A stretch of 64,000 bases of DNA, taken from assembly GCA_965228445.1 (NCBI GenBank), contig OZ245813.1, positions 186,001 through 250,000 on the forward strand, read 5' to 3'. The stretch is from Thalassobaculum sp965228445. Lineage in GTDB: Bacteria; Pseudomonadota; Alphaproteobacteria; Thalassobaculales; Thalassobaculaceae. Below, piece by piece: positions 17,454 to 26,736 of the stretch. The notes below the pieces were generated by a model, which saw only the letters and a list, made by a program, of their open reading frames with translations, did no database searches and was not told the origin of the DNA. The position numbers and the translations under genes are program-made. Within the stretch, counting starts at the first letter, position 1, and the number at the start of each line of letters is the position of its first letter.

Positions 17454-17530
17454 CCCGTCATCCTGAACTCGATTCAGGATCAAGCCGCCGGCGTCTGGTG
17501 CTTGATCCTGATTGGCATCAGGATGACGGG
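17454..17530. repeat. Nested inverted repeat (REP-like hairpin) between the hyu operon and hisS
   Basis: Two roughly 30-bp arms (17454-17484 and 17501-17530) are near-exact reverse complements with the outer words CCCGTCATCCTGA and TCAGGATGACGGG. Each arm contains its own CCTGA..TCAGG dyad. It looks like the dispersed GTCATCCTGA-type palindromes found in many alphaproteobacterial intergenic regions. It sits 22 bp beyond the hyu operon's last stop and may act as its terminator. Confidence 0.8.
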
Positions 17531-17551
17531 AGGGGGAGGGAGCGGGAGGAA

Positions 17552-19318
17552 CTACCCCCGCTTCGCCGCCGTCGCGGCCGCATCGACGCTGCCGTCTGCC
17601 CCGATCACCACGCCGAACGCATCGGCCGCCGTCGCCACCGAGATCAGCCCGTCCGCCACGTCGTCGGCCACCGCCTGCGGGTCGCGGGTCAGCGGGTCGC
17701 CGTAGCCGCCGCCGGCGGGGCCGAGGCAGCGGAAGCGATCGCCCTTGGCGATGCGCATATGCGGCACCTTCGACGGCAGCTCCCGCACCGCCCCGGACGG
17801 CGTGTGCAGGCGCAGCTCGGCCTGCTTGCCCGAGGCGCCGCCATCGAAGCCCCACGGCGCAAAACCGTGGCCCTCGCCCTCCACCGACGCGCCACCGTCG
17901 GCCAGATACTCGAACTCTCGGACCGAGCCGAGGCCGCCGCGCCACTTGCCCGCACCGACGACGTCCTCGCGCAGTTCGTATCGCGACACCCGAAGCGGCA
18001 GGTGGGTCTCGATATCCTCGATCGGGTTGTTGCGGGTATTGGCGTAGAGCGTATCGACCGCGTCCATGCCGTCGCTGCCGGGACGCCCGCCGTAGCTGCC
18101 CTCGAAGATCTCCATATGGACCCAGTGCTTGCCGGCATTGAGACCGGAGAAAGCGATGACCTTCAGGTTGCCGATCCCGGCCGACACGTTGTGCGGCATG
18201 GCCTGGGCCAGGGCCTTCATCACCGTGTCGGCGAGCTGGTTGCCCGGGCAGAAGCGGGCGATGGTCGGGGCCGGGAAGATCGGGTTGGCGAGGCAGCCGT
18301 GCGGCGCCTTGATCTTGATCGGCCGGGTCAGTCCGTCATTCACCGGGATATGGCCGTGTACCGCCGTGTCGAGCAGCACGGAGCGGATGGTCAGCCAGAT
18401 GGCGATATCGGCCGTGCCGACCAGCGGCATGTTGATCGGCGCGTCGTCCACCTGATCGGCGGTGCCCTCCAGGTCCACCTCGATCTCGTCGCCGCGCACC
18501 CGCAGGTTGACGCAGATCGGCAGCTCCTTCTTCTTCGGATCGGCGGAATCCAGGAAGCCGTCGATATAAGTGGTGGCCGAATAGTCGCCGTCCGGCAGCT
18601 TGGCGATGGCGCCGCGCATCAGCCGCTCGGCATGCTCCATGGCACCCTCGCAGGCGGCCTCCAGGGTCTCCACCCCGTAGCGTTCCATCAGCTCCTCGAA
18701 GCGCTTGGCACCGATGCGGGCGGCGGCGATCTGCGCCTCCATGTCACCGACAACCATGTCGGAGACCCTGATGTTGTCGCGCAGGATGTGCCAGACCGGA
18801 TCGACCTTTCGGCCCTGGTCGTAGACCTTGATCGCCTTGAACTGCAGGCCCTCGGCATAGGCGTCGATGGCGTCGACGATGCCGCAGCTTCCAGGGGTCA
18901 GCGCGCCGATATCCAGGTGGTGGGCGGTGGTGCCGGCCCAGGCGATCAGCCGCTCGCCGTGGAAGATCGGCACCATGAAGGCGACGTCGGGGCCGTGGCT
19001 GGCGCCGGAATAGGCATCGTTATGCATGATCACGTCGCCGGGCCGCACGATCTCGCCGCGCTCCGACAGGATCTTGTTGATGCCGTGTATGTAGCCGGGG
19101 ATCGGGCCGGATTGCAGTGGCGTGGACTGGGCGCTCTCGGCGAGGCCGCGGCCGCTCGCATCGACCAGGCCGGCGCCGAAATCCTCCGACTCCCGGATGA
19201 TGGAGGAGTAGGACATGCGCATCAGCCGGTAGCCCATCTCCACCGCGATGTTCTCCAGGGCGCCCTGGATGACGGCGATTGTGACCGGATCGACGCTCGG
19301 CTTGCTCTGAATGGTCAT
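17552..19318 (-). CDS. hyuB: Hydantoinase B / oxoprolinase-type subunit (HyuB)
   Basis: 588 residues, full length for the family. The N-terminal PVTIAVIQGALENIAVEMG and RESEDFGAGLVDA, the middle GDVIMHNDAYSGASHGPDV and the C-terminal GGGYGDPLTRDP are hallmarks of HyuB. With HyuA it forms an ATP-dependent amidohydrolase that opens hydantoin, N-methylhydantoin or 5-oxoproline rings. At the junction with hyuA the bases read GTGATG; the ATG at 19318 is preferred because GGAG stands 7 nt upstream (the GTG at 19321 is possible). It is the last gene of the seven-gene operon. Confidence 0.92.
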   Translation of the reverse strand: MTIQSKPSVDPVTIAVIQGALENIAVEMGYRLMRMSYSSIIRESEDFGAGLVDASGRGLAESAQSTPLQSGPIPGYIHGINKILSERGEIVRPGDVIMHNDAYSGASHGPDVAFMVPIFHGERLIAWAGTTAHHLDIGALTPGSCGIVDAIDAYAEGLQFKAIKVYDQGRKVDPVWHILRDNIRVSDMVVGDMEAQIAAARIGAKRFEELMERYGVETLEAACEGAMEHAERLMRGAIAKLPDGDYSATTYIDGFLDSADPKKKELPICVNLRVRGDEIEVDLEGTADQVDDAPINMPLVGTADIAIWLTIRSVLLDTAVHGHIPVNDGLTRPIKIKAPHGCLANPIFPAPTIARFCPGNQLADTVMKALAQAMPHNVSAGIGNLKVIAFSGLNAGKHWVHMEIFEGSYGGRPGSDGMDAVDTLYANTRNNPIEDIETHLPLRVSRYELREDVVGAGKWRGGLGSVREFEYLADGGASVEGEGHGFAPWGFDGGASGKQAELRLHTPSGAVRELPSKVPHMRIAKGDRFRCLGPAGGGYGDPLTRDPQAVADDVADGLISVATAADAFGVVIGADGSVDAAATAAKRG

Positions 19319-21393
19319 CACGCGTCTCCTTTGTTCAGAAGCAGGTTTCCGGCGGCATCGGCGCGGGCGGTCCAGCCGGGCGGGACCACGGTCGTCGTGT
19401 CGGTCTGCAGGATCACCGCCGGGCCGGGCACCTCGGTGTCGAGCGGCAGCTTGAAGCGGTCGAGGAAGGGTGTGGGCAAGGCTTTGACGCCATCGGCGGT
19501 GGCGAAGACGGCTTCGCCTTGACGAACAGTGGCCGCTTCAACGTTGTCGCCGCCGGGGAAGGAGGGCGGGGCGATCTTGGCGGCCTCGCCGTTCGCGGTG
19601 ACGCGGATGTTCACGATCTCAACCGGGCTGCCGGGGAAGGCGTGGCCGTATTCGGCCTCGTGGGCGCGGGCGAAGGCGGCGAGCACGTCCTTTATCACCG
19701 CCTCGGTCACCGCGCCGTCCGGGAAGGCGACCCGCAGCTCGTAGCCCTGGCCGACATAGCGCAGATCGCCGGCGCGCTTGTAGCCGACGCTTGCCGGATC
19801 GACCCTGTCGGCGGCGAGCTGAGCGCCCAGATCGGCCTCCATCGCCGCGAAATCCTCGTTCAGGCGGGCGAGGTCGATATCGGTGGAGACCTGGAACTCG
19901 GTCTTCACCGCGTCGTATTTCAGGTCGGTGGTCAGCAGTCCCACCGCCGAGGTGATGCCCGGCCAGGCGGGGACCAGGACGGTCGGAATGCCCAGCAGAT
20001 CGGCCACGTCGGCGGCATGCAGCGGCCCCGCCCCGCCGAAGGCCACCAGGGCGAAATCGCGCGGGTCGAGACCCTTCTGCACGGTGCGCGAGCGGATGGC
20101 GTTGGCCATGTTGGCGTTGACGATGGTCAGGATGCCGGCCGCCGTCTCGTGCACGCCGAGCCGGACCTTCTCCGCGAAACCGGAGATGACCGTCTGCGAG
20201 GCGTCGACATCGAGCGACATCTCGCCGCCCAGGAAGTTCTTCGGGTCGAGCCGGCCGAGCACCACATGGGCGTCGGTCACGGTCGGCTGGTCGCCGCCAT
20301 GGCCGTAGGCGGCCGGACCGGGGCGGGCGCCGGCACTGCGCGGGCCGACCCGCATCGCCCCGCCCGCATCCACATGGGCTATGGAACCGCCGCCGGCGCC
20401 GATCGTGTGGATGTCGATCATCGGCGCCAGCACCGGATAGCCGCCGATCCAGGTGTCACGGGCCGTCGCCTCGGCGAAGGCGCCGTCCACGGTGATGCCG
20501 ATATCCGCCGAGGTGCCGCCGATATCGAGCGTGATCAGCGACTTGTGGCCGGAGAGATCGCCGCTCCACGCGCCGCCGAGCACACCGGCCGCCGGGCCGG
20601 AGAGCAGGGTGAGGATCGGCTTCTCGGCCACCATCTTCGCCGTCGCCGCCCCGCCGTTGGAGCCCATGACGTGCAGGTCACAGCCGAGGTCGTTGTCGCG
20701 CATCGCGCTTTCCAGGTGGCTGACATAGTCGCGCACCTTGGGTGCGATGAAGGCGTTCATCGCCGCCGTGGTGAAGCGTTCGAACTCGCGGAACTGCGGG
20801 GCGACCGAGGCGGAGGTGGTCACGAACGCTTCGGGATATTCCTCGGCGACGATCTCGCGCGCCCGCTCCTCGTGGGCCGGGTTCAGGTAGGAGAACAGGA
20901 AGCCGATGGCGATGGCCTTCACACCGGCCGCCTTCAGCTCGCGGGCGGCCTGGCGCACCGCGTCCTCGTCCAGCGGCACCAGCACCTCGCCGCGCGGCGG
21001 CGCCAGGCGCTCGGTCACGGTCTTGCGGTGACGGCGCTTGACCAGCGGGCGGTCCTGCCAGGGGATCTCCTGCATAATGGAGTAATGCTGCGGACGCTGG
21101 TGCCGGCCGATATGCAGGATGTCTCGATAGCCCTCGGTGGTGATCAGTCCGGCCTCGACGCCGTTGTATTCCAGCACCGCGTTGGTGGCGATGGTGGTGC
21201 CGTGCATCAGGTGGTCGATGTCGGCGGGATCCACGCCGACCCGGCGGCAGAGTTCCACAGCACCTTCGACCACGCCGCGCGACGGGTCGTCCGGGGTGGT
21301 GGGCGTCTTGTGGATCACCGTCTCGCCCTTGTCGGTGTCGGTATAGACCAGATCGGTGAACGTCCCGCCGACATCGACGCCAATCAGTTTCAT
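19318..21393 (-). CDS. hyuA: Hydantoinase A / oxoprolinase-type subunit (HyuA)
   Basis: 691 residues. It has the ASKHA-type ATP site: GVDVGGTFTDLVYTD at the N-terminus, SGPAAGVLGGA and LDIGGTSADIGI near residues 270-295, and HTIGAGGGSIAHVDAGG soon after. The C-terminal domain (about 520-690) is of hydantoinase type. The partner is HyuB immediately downstream with overlapping stop and start. The pair is ATP-dependent; whether the ring opened is hydantoin, N-methylhydantoin or 5-oxoproline is not readable, but the racemase upstream favours hydantoins. Confidence 0.93.
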   Translation of the reverse strand: MKLIGVDVGGTFTDLVYTDTDKGETVIHKTPTTPDDPSRGVVEGAVELCRRVGVDPADIDHLMHGTTIATNAVLEYNGVEAGLITTEGYRDILHIGRHQRPQHYSIMQEIPWQDRPLVKRRHRKTVTERLAPPRGEVLVPLDEDAVRQAARELKAAGVKAIAIGFLFSYLNPAHEERAREIVAEEYPEAFVTTSASVAPQFREFERFTTAAMNAFIAPKVRDYVSHLESAMRDNDLGCDLHVMGSNGGAATAKMVAEKPILTLLSGPAAGVLGGAWSGDLSGHKSLITLDIGGTSADIGITVDGAFAEATARDTWIGGYPVLAPMIDIHTIGAGGGSIAHVDAGGAMRVGPRSAGARPGPAAYGHGGDQPTVTDAHVVLGRLDPKNFLGGEMSLDVDASQTVISGFAEKVRLGVHETAAGILTIVNANMANAIRSRTVQKGLDPRDFALVAFGGAGPLHAADVADLLGIPTVLVPAWPGITSAVGLLTTDLKYDAVKTEFQVSTDIDLARLNEDFAAMEADLGAQLAADRVDPASVGYKRAGDLRYVGQGYELRVAFPDGAVTEAVIKDVLAAFARAHEAEYGHAFPGSPVEIVNIRVTANGEAAKIAPPSFPGGDNVEAATVRQGEAVFATADGVKALPTPFLDRFKLPLDTEVPGPAVILQTDTTTVVPPGWTARADAAGNLLLNKGDA

Positions 21394-21440
21394 GCTTGTC
21401 TCCGCGCCCGGACGGGCGGCTTGGGGTGGGAGGCGTCCCG

Positions 21441-22196
21441 CTACTCGGCCGCCTTGAGTGGATCCTGGGGCGCGTGGCGGCAGAGGCCGCCGGAGTAGGG
21501 CTTCACCCGGGGTGGGGCATAGGCACCGCGCTTGCAGGTCTTCAGACCGAGACCGGCCAGCGCCTCGGCGAACTTCACCGCCGCCGCCACCCCGTCGATA
21601 ACCGGTACGCCGGTCTCCTCGGTGAGCGCCTCGGCCAGATCGGTCATCCCGGCGCAGCCGAGCAGCACGGCCTCGGCGCGGTCCTCCTCGATGGCGGCGA
21701 GCACCTGCTCGCGCACCTTGGCGGCGGCGGCACCGCCTTCCTCTTCCAGCGCCAGCACCGGGATGGACGCAGCGCGCACCCGGCGGCAGTGGCGCTCGAA
21801 GCCGTATTTCAGGGCCAGAGTCTCGATGATCGGCACCGAGCGGTCCAGGGTGGTGACGACCGAGAAGCCATGGCCGACCATGGAGGCCGCGGCCATCGCC
21901 GCCTCGCAGATGCCAACCACCGGCACGTCGACGATCTCGCGGCAGGCCTCCAGGCCCGGATCGTCGAAACAGGCGATGACCACCGCGCCGGCACCGGCGG
22001 CGACGCCGTTGCGCGTCTCCTCCAGCAGGCCCGGAAGGCAGAACGCCTCGTCGTAATGCCCCTCGATGCTGATCGGGCCGTCGGCGGGGTTCAAGGCGAC
22101 GATCTCCGTGCCGGCCGCGGCGACCGCCATCGCGGTCTCGCGGATCTTGTCGGTCATGGAGGCGGTGGTGTTCGGGTTGATGACGAGAATGCGCAT
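21441..22196 (-). CDS. hyuE: Asp/Glu/hydantoin racemase
   Basis: 251 residues of the Asp/Glu racemase superfamily. The N-terminus MRILVINPNTTASMTDKI is typical of hydantoin racemases, and the two catalytic cysteines are present: Cys76 (VVIACFDDPG) and Cys181 (VLLGCAGMTD). The enzyme would interconvert the enantiomers of 5-substituted hydantoins so that HyuAB can use both. It lies 2 nt after the inner-membrane permease gene and 47 bp before hyuA. An allantoin racemase is the main alternative, since the two enzymes are close relatives. Confidence 0.9.
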   Translation of the reverse strand: MRILVINPNTTASMTDKIRETAMAVAAAGTEIVALNPADGPISIEGHYDEAFCLPGLLEETRNGVAAGAGAVVIACFDDPGLEACREIVDVPVVGICEAAMAAASMVGHGFSVVTTLDRSVPIIETLALKYGFERHCRRVRAASIPVLALEEEGGAAAAKVREQVLAAIEEDRAEAVLLGCAGMTDLAEALTEETGVPVIDGVAAAVKFAEALAGLGLKTCKRGAYAPPRVKPYSGGLCRHAPQDPLKAAE

Positions 22197-22198
22197 GA

Positions 22199-23044
22199 TC
22201 AGACCATTCCTTTGCCGGCGTCGGAGCCGTGGCGACGCTGGCGGGCGCGGATCAGCAGCACACCGCCCAGGCTGATCCCGATCACCAGCAGGGACAGCGC
22301 GGTGGTGTAGGCGCCGAGCGCGTAGATCACCGGGGTGGTGACGTTGGTCTGCATCGCCTGCAGCTCGAGTGGCAGTGTATTCAGCGCGCCGACCGACTGT
22401 GAAGTGCGCGCGATCTCGTCATAGGACAGGGTGAAGCCGAACAGGGCGACGCCGATCAGGCTGGGGCCGACGATCGGCAGCACCACGTAGCGGATGGTCT
22501 GCCAGCCGGTGGCGCCCAGGTCGCGGGCCGCCTCCTCGTAGGCCGGGTCGAACCGGTTGAAGACCGCGAACATGATCAGCAGGCCGAAGGGCAGGGTCCA
22601 GGTCAGGTGCGCGCCCAGGCCGGAGCTGTACCAGAACCGCTCGATCCCCAGCAGCTCGAACAGCGAGCCGATGCCGAGGCTGACGACGATGGACGGCATG
22701 ATCAGGCTGGCGATCACCGTGTAGAACAGCACGCCGCCACCCCTGAAGTGCCGGCGGAAGGCGAGGCCGGCCAGGAAGGCGATCACCACGGTCAGCACCA
22801 TGACGATCAGTCCGAGCCGGATGGAGCGGGAGAAGGCGCCCCAGATGTCGCCGATCGGCTGGTCGCGGAAGATGTCGGCGAACCAGTGCAGCGACACCCC
22901 GTTCATCGGGAAGGTCAGCCCGCCGTCCGGTCCCTGGAACGCCAGCAGGATGACCGCGAAGAGGGGGCCGTAGAGGAAGATCACGAAGGCTGTGAAGACC
23001 GCCGCCAGGACGTAGAAGCTGCGTGGACGCGCGCCGGCCTGCAT
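22199..23044 (-). CDS. ABC transporter permease (spermidine/putrescine type, PotC-like)
   Basis: 281 residues with about six membrane helices and the binding-protein-dependent permease signature EEAARDLGATGWQTIRYVVLPIVGP (around 165-190), which docks on the ATPase. It pairs with the permease gene that ends 1 nt upstream. The family imports polyamines and similar organic amines; in this operon the cargo is more likely a hydantoin or related cyclic amide (inference from neighbours). Confidence 0.9.
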   Translation of the reverse strand: MQAGARPRSFYVLAAVFTAFVIFLYGPLFAVILLAFQGPDGGLTFPMNGVSLHWFADIFRDQPIGDIWGAFSRSIRLGLIVMVLTVVIAFLAGLAFRRHFRGGGVLFYTVIASLIMPSIVVSLGIGSLFELLGIERFWYSSGLGAHLTWTLPFGLLIMFAVFNRFDPAYEEAARDLGATGWQTIRYVVLPIVGPSLIGVALFGFTLSYDEIARTSQSVGALNTLPLELQAMQTNVTTPVIYALGAYTTALSLLVIGISLGGVLLIRARQRRHGSDAGKGMV

Positions 23045-23045
23045 C

Positions 23046-23903
23046 TCACAGCTCCTTGCGGATATCGGCGAAGCGCATCAGCACGGCGATCAGGACGATC
23101 ACCACACCGAGCAGCACCATGGCGTTGGCGGCGGCGGGCGGGAACTGGAGATAGGACAGCTCGGTGGCGATCGCCTTGCCGACCGAGGCGACCTGGCCGC
23201 CGCCGAGCACGTTCACGGTGACGAAGTCGCCCATCACCATGGCGATCACGAAGATCGAGCCGATGGCGATGCCCGGCTTGCACAGGGGAATGACCACATG
23301 GCGGACCGTCTGCCAGCCGGTCGCACCGCTGTCGACGGCCGCCTCCAGCAGCGAGCGGTCGATCCGCATCATCGAGTTGAAGATCGGTACGATCATGAAC
23401 AGCGTGTAGAGGTGGACATAGCCGAGCACGACGGCGAACTCGCTGAACAGCAGCCACTCGACCGGCGTGTGGGTCAGGTCCAGGGCGATCAGCGCCTTGT
23501 TGATCAGCCCGTTGCGCCCGAGCAGCGGGATCCAGGCGATCATCCGGATAACGATGGAGGTCCAGAACGGGATCGTGCAGAGCAGGAACAGCACGATCTG
23601 CATCGTCAGCGTGCGGACGTGGAACGCCAGGAAATAGGCGATGGTGAAGCCCAGCACGACGGTGATCGCCCAGACGATCAGGCAGAACTTCAGGGTGATC
23701 CAGTAGGTCCGGTAGGTCACCTCGGCGGTGAACACGTCCTCGTAGTTCACGAAGGTGAAGTCGGGGATCAGGATCTGGTAGGTCTGGTAGTCGAAGAAGC
23801 TGACCACCACGACCAGGGCGATCGGCAGCACGAAGAAGGCGGCGAAGACCAGGGTGAGGGGGGCCGCCTGCAGATAGGCGATCCAGCTCTTGTGCTGCTC
23901 CAT
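23046..23903 (-). CDS. ABC transporter permease (spermidine/putrescine type, PotB-like)
   Basis: 285 residues, about six membrane helices. The coupling motif reads LEAAVDSGATGWQTVRHVVIPLC (about 190-212). A large first periplasmic loop (about 45-75) follows helix 1, as in PotB. It forms the transport channel with the next gene product in the inner membrane. It sits 67 bp after the binding-protein gene. Confidence 0.9.
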   Translation of the reverse strand: MEQHKSWIAYLQAAPLTLVFAAFFVLPIALVVVVSFFDYQTYQILIPDFTFVNYEDVFTAEVTYRTYWITLKFCLIVWAITVVLGFTIAYFLAFHVRTLTMQIVLFLLCTIPFWTSIVIRMIAWIPLLGRNGLINKALIALDLTHTPVEWLLFSEFAVVLGYVHLYTLFMIVPIFNSMMRIDRSLLEAAVDSGATGWQTVRHVVIPLCKPGIAIGSIFVIAMVMGDFVTVNVLGGGQVASVGKAIATELSYLQFPPAAANAMVLLGVVIVLIAVLMRFADIRKEL

Positions 23904-23970
23904 CGTCTCGCGGTCTCCGGGGTGAGGCCTGGGCCGGCCCCGAAGGACCGGCCCGGTGTTGGAAACGCCG

Positions 23971-25251
23971 TCAGGCGGCGATGAACTCGTTCCATTTGCG
24001 GACCATGTAGCGGTCCTCGTCCATCACCGTGTTCCAGACCGACACGCTGCCCATACGGTCCCAGAAGGAGCCGCCGTCGCGCACGGTGCCGGCCGGCTCG
24101 ATCTTCTCGCCGGTCGGGCTGAGGATGTCCTCCTTGGCCGGCTTGCCCTCCATCCAGAAGTCCCATTCGTCGGCGGACATGTGCGGCTTCGCGGTTTCCA
24201 GGACGGCCGTGTAGTAGCCCTGGCGGTTCAGGAAGGCGCCGGTCCAGCCGGACAGGTACCAGTTGATGAACTCGTAGACCGCGTCGAGCTGCCTGCCTTC
24301 CACATGGGTCGGCACGCCGAGCCCGGCGGCCCAGGCGCGATAGCCTTCCTTCAGCGGCTGGTACTTGCAGGCCACGCCCATGCCGCGGACCTTGGTGACG
24401 GCCGGCGACCACATGGACTGGATCACCACCTCGCCGGAGGCCATCAGGTTGACGCTCTCGTTGAACTCCTTCCAGAAGGCGCGGAACTGGCCAGCCTGCT
24501 TGGCCTCGGTCAGCACCTTCATGGTGGCGTCGATCTCCTCCTTGGTCATGTTGCCCTTGTCGCCGTAGGTCACCTCGCCCATGGACTCGCAGACCATGGC
24601 CGCATCCATGATGCCGATGGACGGGATGTTGAGGATCGACGCCTTGCCCTTGAATTCCGGGTTCAGCAGCTCGGCCCAGGAGTCGATCGGCCGCTTGATG
24701 AGATCCGGCCGGATGCCGAGCGTGTCGGCGTTGTAGACCGTCGGGATCAGGGTCATGTAGTCGGTCGGGCCGTCGGCGAATTCGGTGGATTCCGCCCCGG
24801 TCAGGTAGCTGACCTTGATGGGCGAGATGCCTTCGCGGGCGACCTTGGTGCCGTCGGGCAGCTCGCCCTTGGTGAAGATCGGCACGATCTTGTCGTAGTA
24901 CTTGATCTTGTTGACGTCCATGCCGCGCAGCTTGCCGCCGGGGACGATCTTCTTGAGCATCCAGTATTCGGAATCCAGCAGGTCGAACGAGGTCGGCTGG
25001 GTGACCGCGCGCTTGACCACGTCGTCGGAGGTCAGGGAGGTGTACTGGATCTCGAAGCCCAGATCCTCCTTGGCCTTGTCGGCGAGCTGCTTGAACTGGT
25101 TCACGCCGGTGCCGGCGATGCGCAGCACCACCGGGTCGGCGGCGTGGACGAACGGGGCGCCCGTGATCATGCCGGTTCCGGTGGCGAGGCCGGCGGCCGC
25201 GCCCTTCAGCACGGTGCGGCGCGAGATGCTCTTCTTCGTGTATTTGGTCAT
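23971..25251 (-). CDS. ABC transporter periplasmic substrate-binding protein, TAT-exported
   Basis: 426 residues. The N-terminus (KKSISRRTVLKGAAAGLATG) is a twin-arginine signal with likely cleavage after VHA. The rest has the two-lobe periplasmic-binding fold of the polyamine/iron-type class, with FDLLDSEYWMLKKI and WNTVMDEDRYMVRKWNEF. A strong GGAGGAAG lies just before the ATG. It captures the operon's substrate for the adjacent PotB/PotC-like permeases and the ATPase. The ligand is not predictable from sequence alone; context suggests a hydantoin-like compound. Confidence 0.88.
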   Translation of the reverse strand: MTKYTKKSISRRTVLKGAAAGLATGTGMITGAPFVHAADPVVLRIAGTGVNQFKQLADKAKEDLGFEIQYTSLTSDDVVKRAVTQPTSFDLLDSEYWMLKKIVPGGKLRGMDVNKIKYYDKIVPIFTKGELPDGTKVAREGISPIKVSYLTGAESTEFADGPTDYMTLIPTVYNADTLGIRPDLIKRPIDSWAELLNPEFKGKASILNIPSIGIMDAAMVCESMGEVTYGDKGNMTKEEIDATMKVLTEAKQAGQFRAFWKEFNESVNLMASGEVVIQSMWSPAVTKVRGMGVACKYQPLKEGYRAWAAGLGVPTHVEGRQLDAVYEFINWYLSGWTGAFLNRQGYYTAVLETAKPHMSADEWDFWMEGKPAKEDILSPTGEKIEPAGTVRDGGSFWDRMGSVSVWNTVMDEDRYMVRKWNEFIAA

Positions 25252-25268
25252 GCGTCTTCCTCCTTCCG

Positions 25269-26414
25269 CTAGGTAGCCTTCCGCTCGGCACCGAGCCGGT
25301 GCAGATCGGACGGATTCCAGGCGGCGGTGACCGTGTCGCCGACTTCCAGCCGGTCGGCGAAGAAGGCGGTGTCCGGCAGCGAGACCCGGAAATCCTCGCT
25401 ACCCGGCATTTCCAGGCGGATCTTGGCCCACAGACCCAGGAACTCGACGGCGGCGACCCGGGCGCTGATCCGGTTCGGCGCGGTGTCGGAGGCACCGCGG
25501 GCGAGGGCGACCTTGTCGGCGCGGACCGAGACATCGACGGCGTCGCCCGTCGCGAGGCCCTCGGCCGGCACCGTGAAGGTCAGGCCGCCCGGGCCGGTGA
25601 CCATGGCCGTGCCGTCCCCGAGCGAGGCGACGGTGCCGCTCATCACATTGTGGTCGCCGATGAAACGGGCGACGAAGACGCTGGCCGGAGCATTGAAGAC
25701 TGCGCGCGGCGGGGCAGCCTGTTCGATCCGGCCGTCGTTCATCACCACCACCAGGTCGGCCAGGGCCATCGCCTCCTCCTGGCTGTGGGTGACGTGGACG
25801 AAGGTTATGTTCAGCTCGGTCTGCAGCCGACGCAGCTCCTCGCGCATCCGTACCCGCAGGAACGGGTCGAGCGCGGAGAGCGGCTCGTCCAGCAGCAGTA
25901 CCTCGGGCTTGGTGACCAGGGCGCGGGCCAGGGCCACCCGTTGGGCCTGACCGCCGGAAAGCTGGCTCGGCAGCCGGTCGGCATGGGCCTCCATCTCCAC
26001 CAGCGTCAGGTAGTCCAGCGCCGCCGCGCGCCGCTCGTCCTTGCCCATGCCGCGCATGCGCAGGCTAAAGACGACGTTGTCGGCGCAGCTCAGATGCGGG
26101 AACAGGGCGTAGTTCTGGAACATCATCGCCGTGCCGCGGCGGGCGGGGGCCAGGTTGGTGACGTTCGCCCCCTCGATCACGACGTCGCCATCGGAGGCGG
26201 CCTCGTGGCCGGCGATCATCCGCAGGGTCGTGGTCTTCCCGCAGCCGGACGGGCCGAGCAGGCAGCAATAGCTCCCGGCCGGGATCCGGACATCGATGGA
26301 CCGCACGGCCTCCACGCTGCCGTAGCGCTTGGTCAGGGCCACCAGTTCGATCTCGCCGGTGGCGCCGTCGGGCCCCGGGGCCAATTGGGAGGCGATGTCG
26401 CGTGCGGCTGCCAA
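25269..26414 (-). CDS. ABC transporter ATP-binding protein (PotA-like)
   Basis: 381 residues. Walker A GPSGCGKTT (about 53-61), Q-loop MMFQNYALFPHL, signature LSGGQAQRVALARAL and Walker B VLLLDEPLSALD are all intact; a C-terminal TOBE-type regulatory domain (about 285-375) follows. It is the first gene of the hydantoin operon. The start is a TTG at 26414, supported by GGAG 5 nt upstream; no ATG precedes the Walker A region. It energises the two permeases encoded downstream. Confidence 0.92.
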   Translation of the reverse strand: MAAARDIASQLAPGPDGATGEIELVALTKRYGSVEAVRSIDVRIPAGSYCCLLGPSGCGKTTTLRMIAGHEAASDGDVVIEGANVTNLAPARRGTAMMFQNYALFPHLSCADNVVFSLRMRGMGKDERRAAALDYLTLVEMEAHADRLPSQLSGGQAQRVALARALVTKPEVLLLDEPLSALDPFLRVRMREELRRLQTELNITFVHVTHSQEEAMALADLVVVMNDGRIEQAAPPRAVFNAPASVFVARFIGDHNVMSGTVASLGDGTAMVTGPGGLTFTVPAEGLATGDAVDVSVRADKVALARGASDTAPNRISARVAAVEFLGLWAKIRLEMPGSEDFRVSLPDTAFFADRLEVGDTVTAAWNPSDLHRLGAERKAT

Positions 26415-26549
26415 GAGGTCTCCACCGGTCGTGTATGGGCGGTCGCGCCTGCTTCGAGGGCGCTCCCGCTCATCGGCGGATACGCAGGTTCTGTGCCATG
26501 CGGGAAGTCACGGCCTGCGGGCATTTCCGGCGCCGCACTCCACGAATGC

Positions 26550-26564
26550 GCCCAATATTTGGGC
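26550..26564. promoter_or_regulatory. Palindrome GCCCAA-TAT-TTGGGC, operator candidate
   Basis: Perfect 6-bp arms around a 3-bp A/T centre, inside the divergent region and 136 bp upstream of the hydantoin-operon start. The regulator is unknown; none is encoded within the hydantoin operon. Confidence 0.35.
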
Positions 26565-26691
26565 AGGCGCTGACCAGTTTGCGGCCAGCACGGCGGCGCA
26601 TCACCGCAAAGCGCCTCATGCGTGCGACAGGCCGAACCCTCCATCTCCACCGATCTCCCCGCGTCCGGACGGGATGCGAAATCGGTGGACG

Positions 26692-26736
26692 CATTGATCA
26701 TATGAAGTTAGATCAATGGGACATATTAATCATATG
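26692..26736. promoter_or_regulatory. Operator block upstream of uronate dehydrogenase
   Basis: Contains the perfect inverted repeat CATTGATC-N11-GATCAATG (26692-26718) and two copies of ATCATATG (26697-26704 and 26729-26736) spaced 32 bp apart, about three helical turns. The ATCATA word also occurs upstream of the TRAP binding-protein gene and of the GntR gene, which makes it a candidate site for that regulator. Confidence 0.45.
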
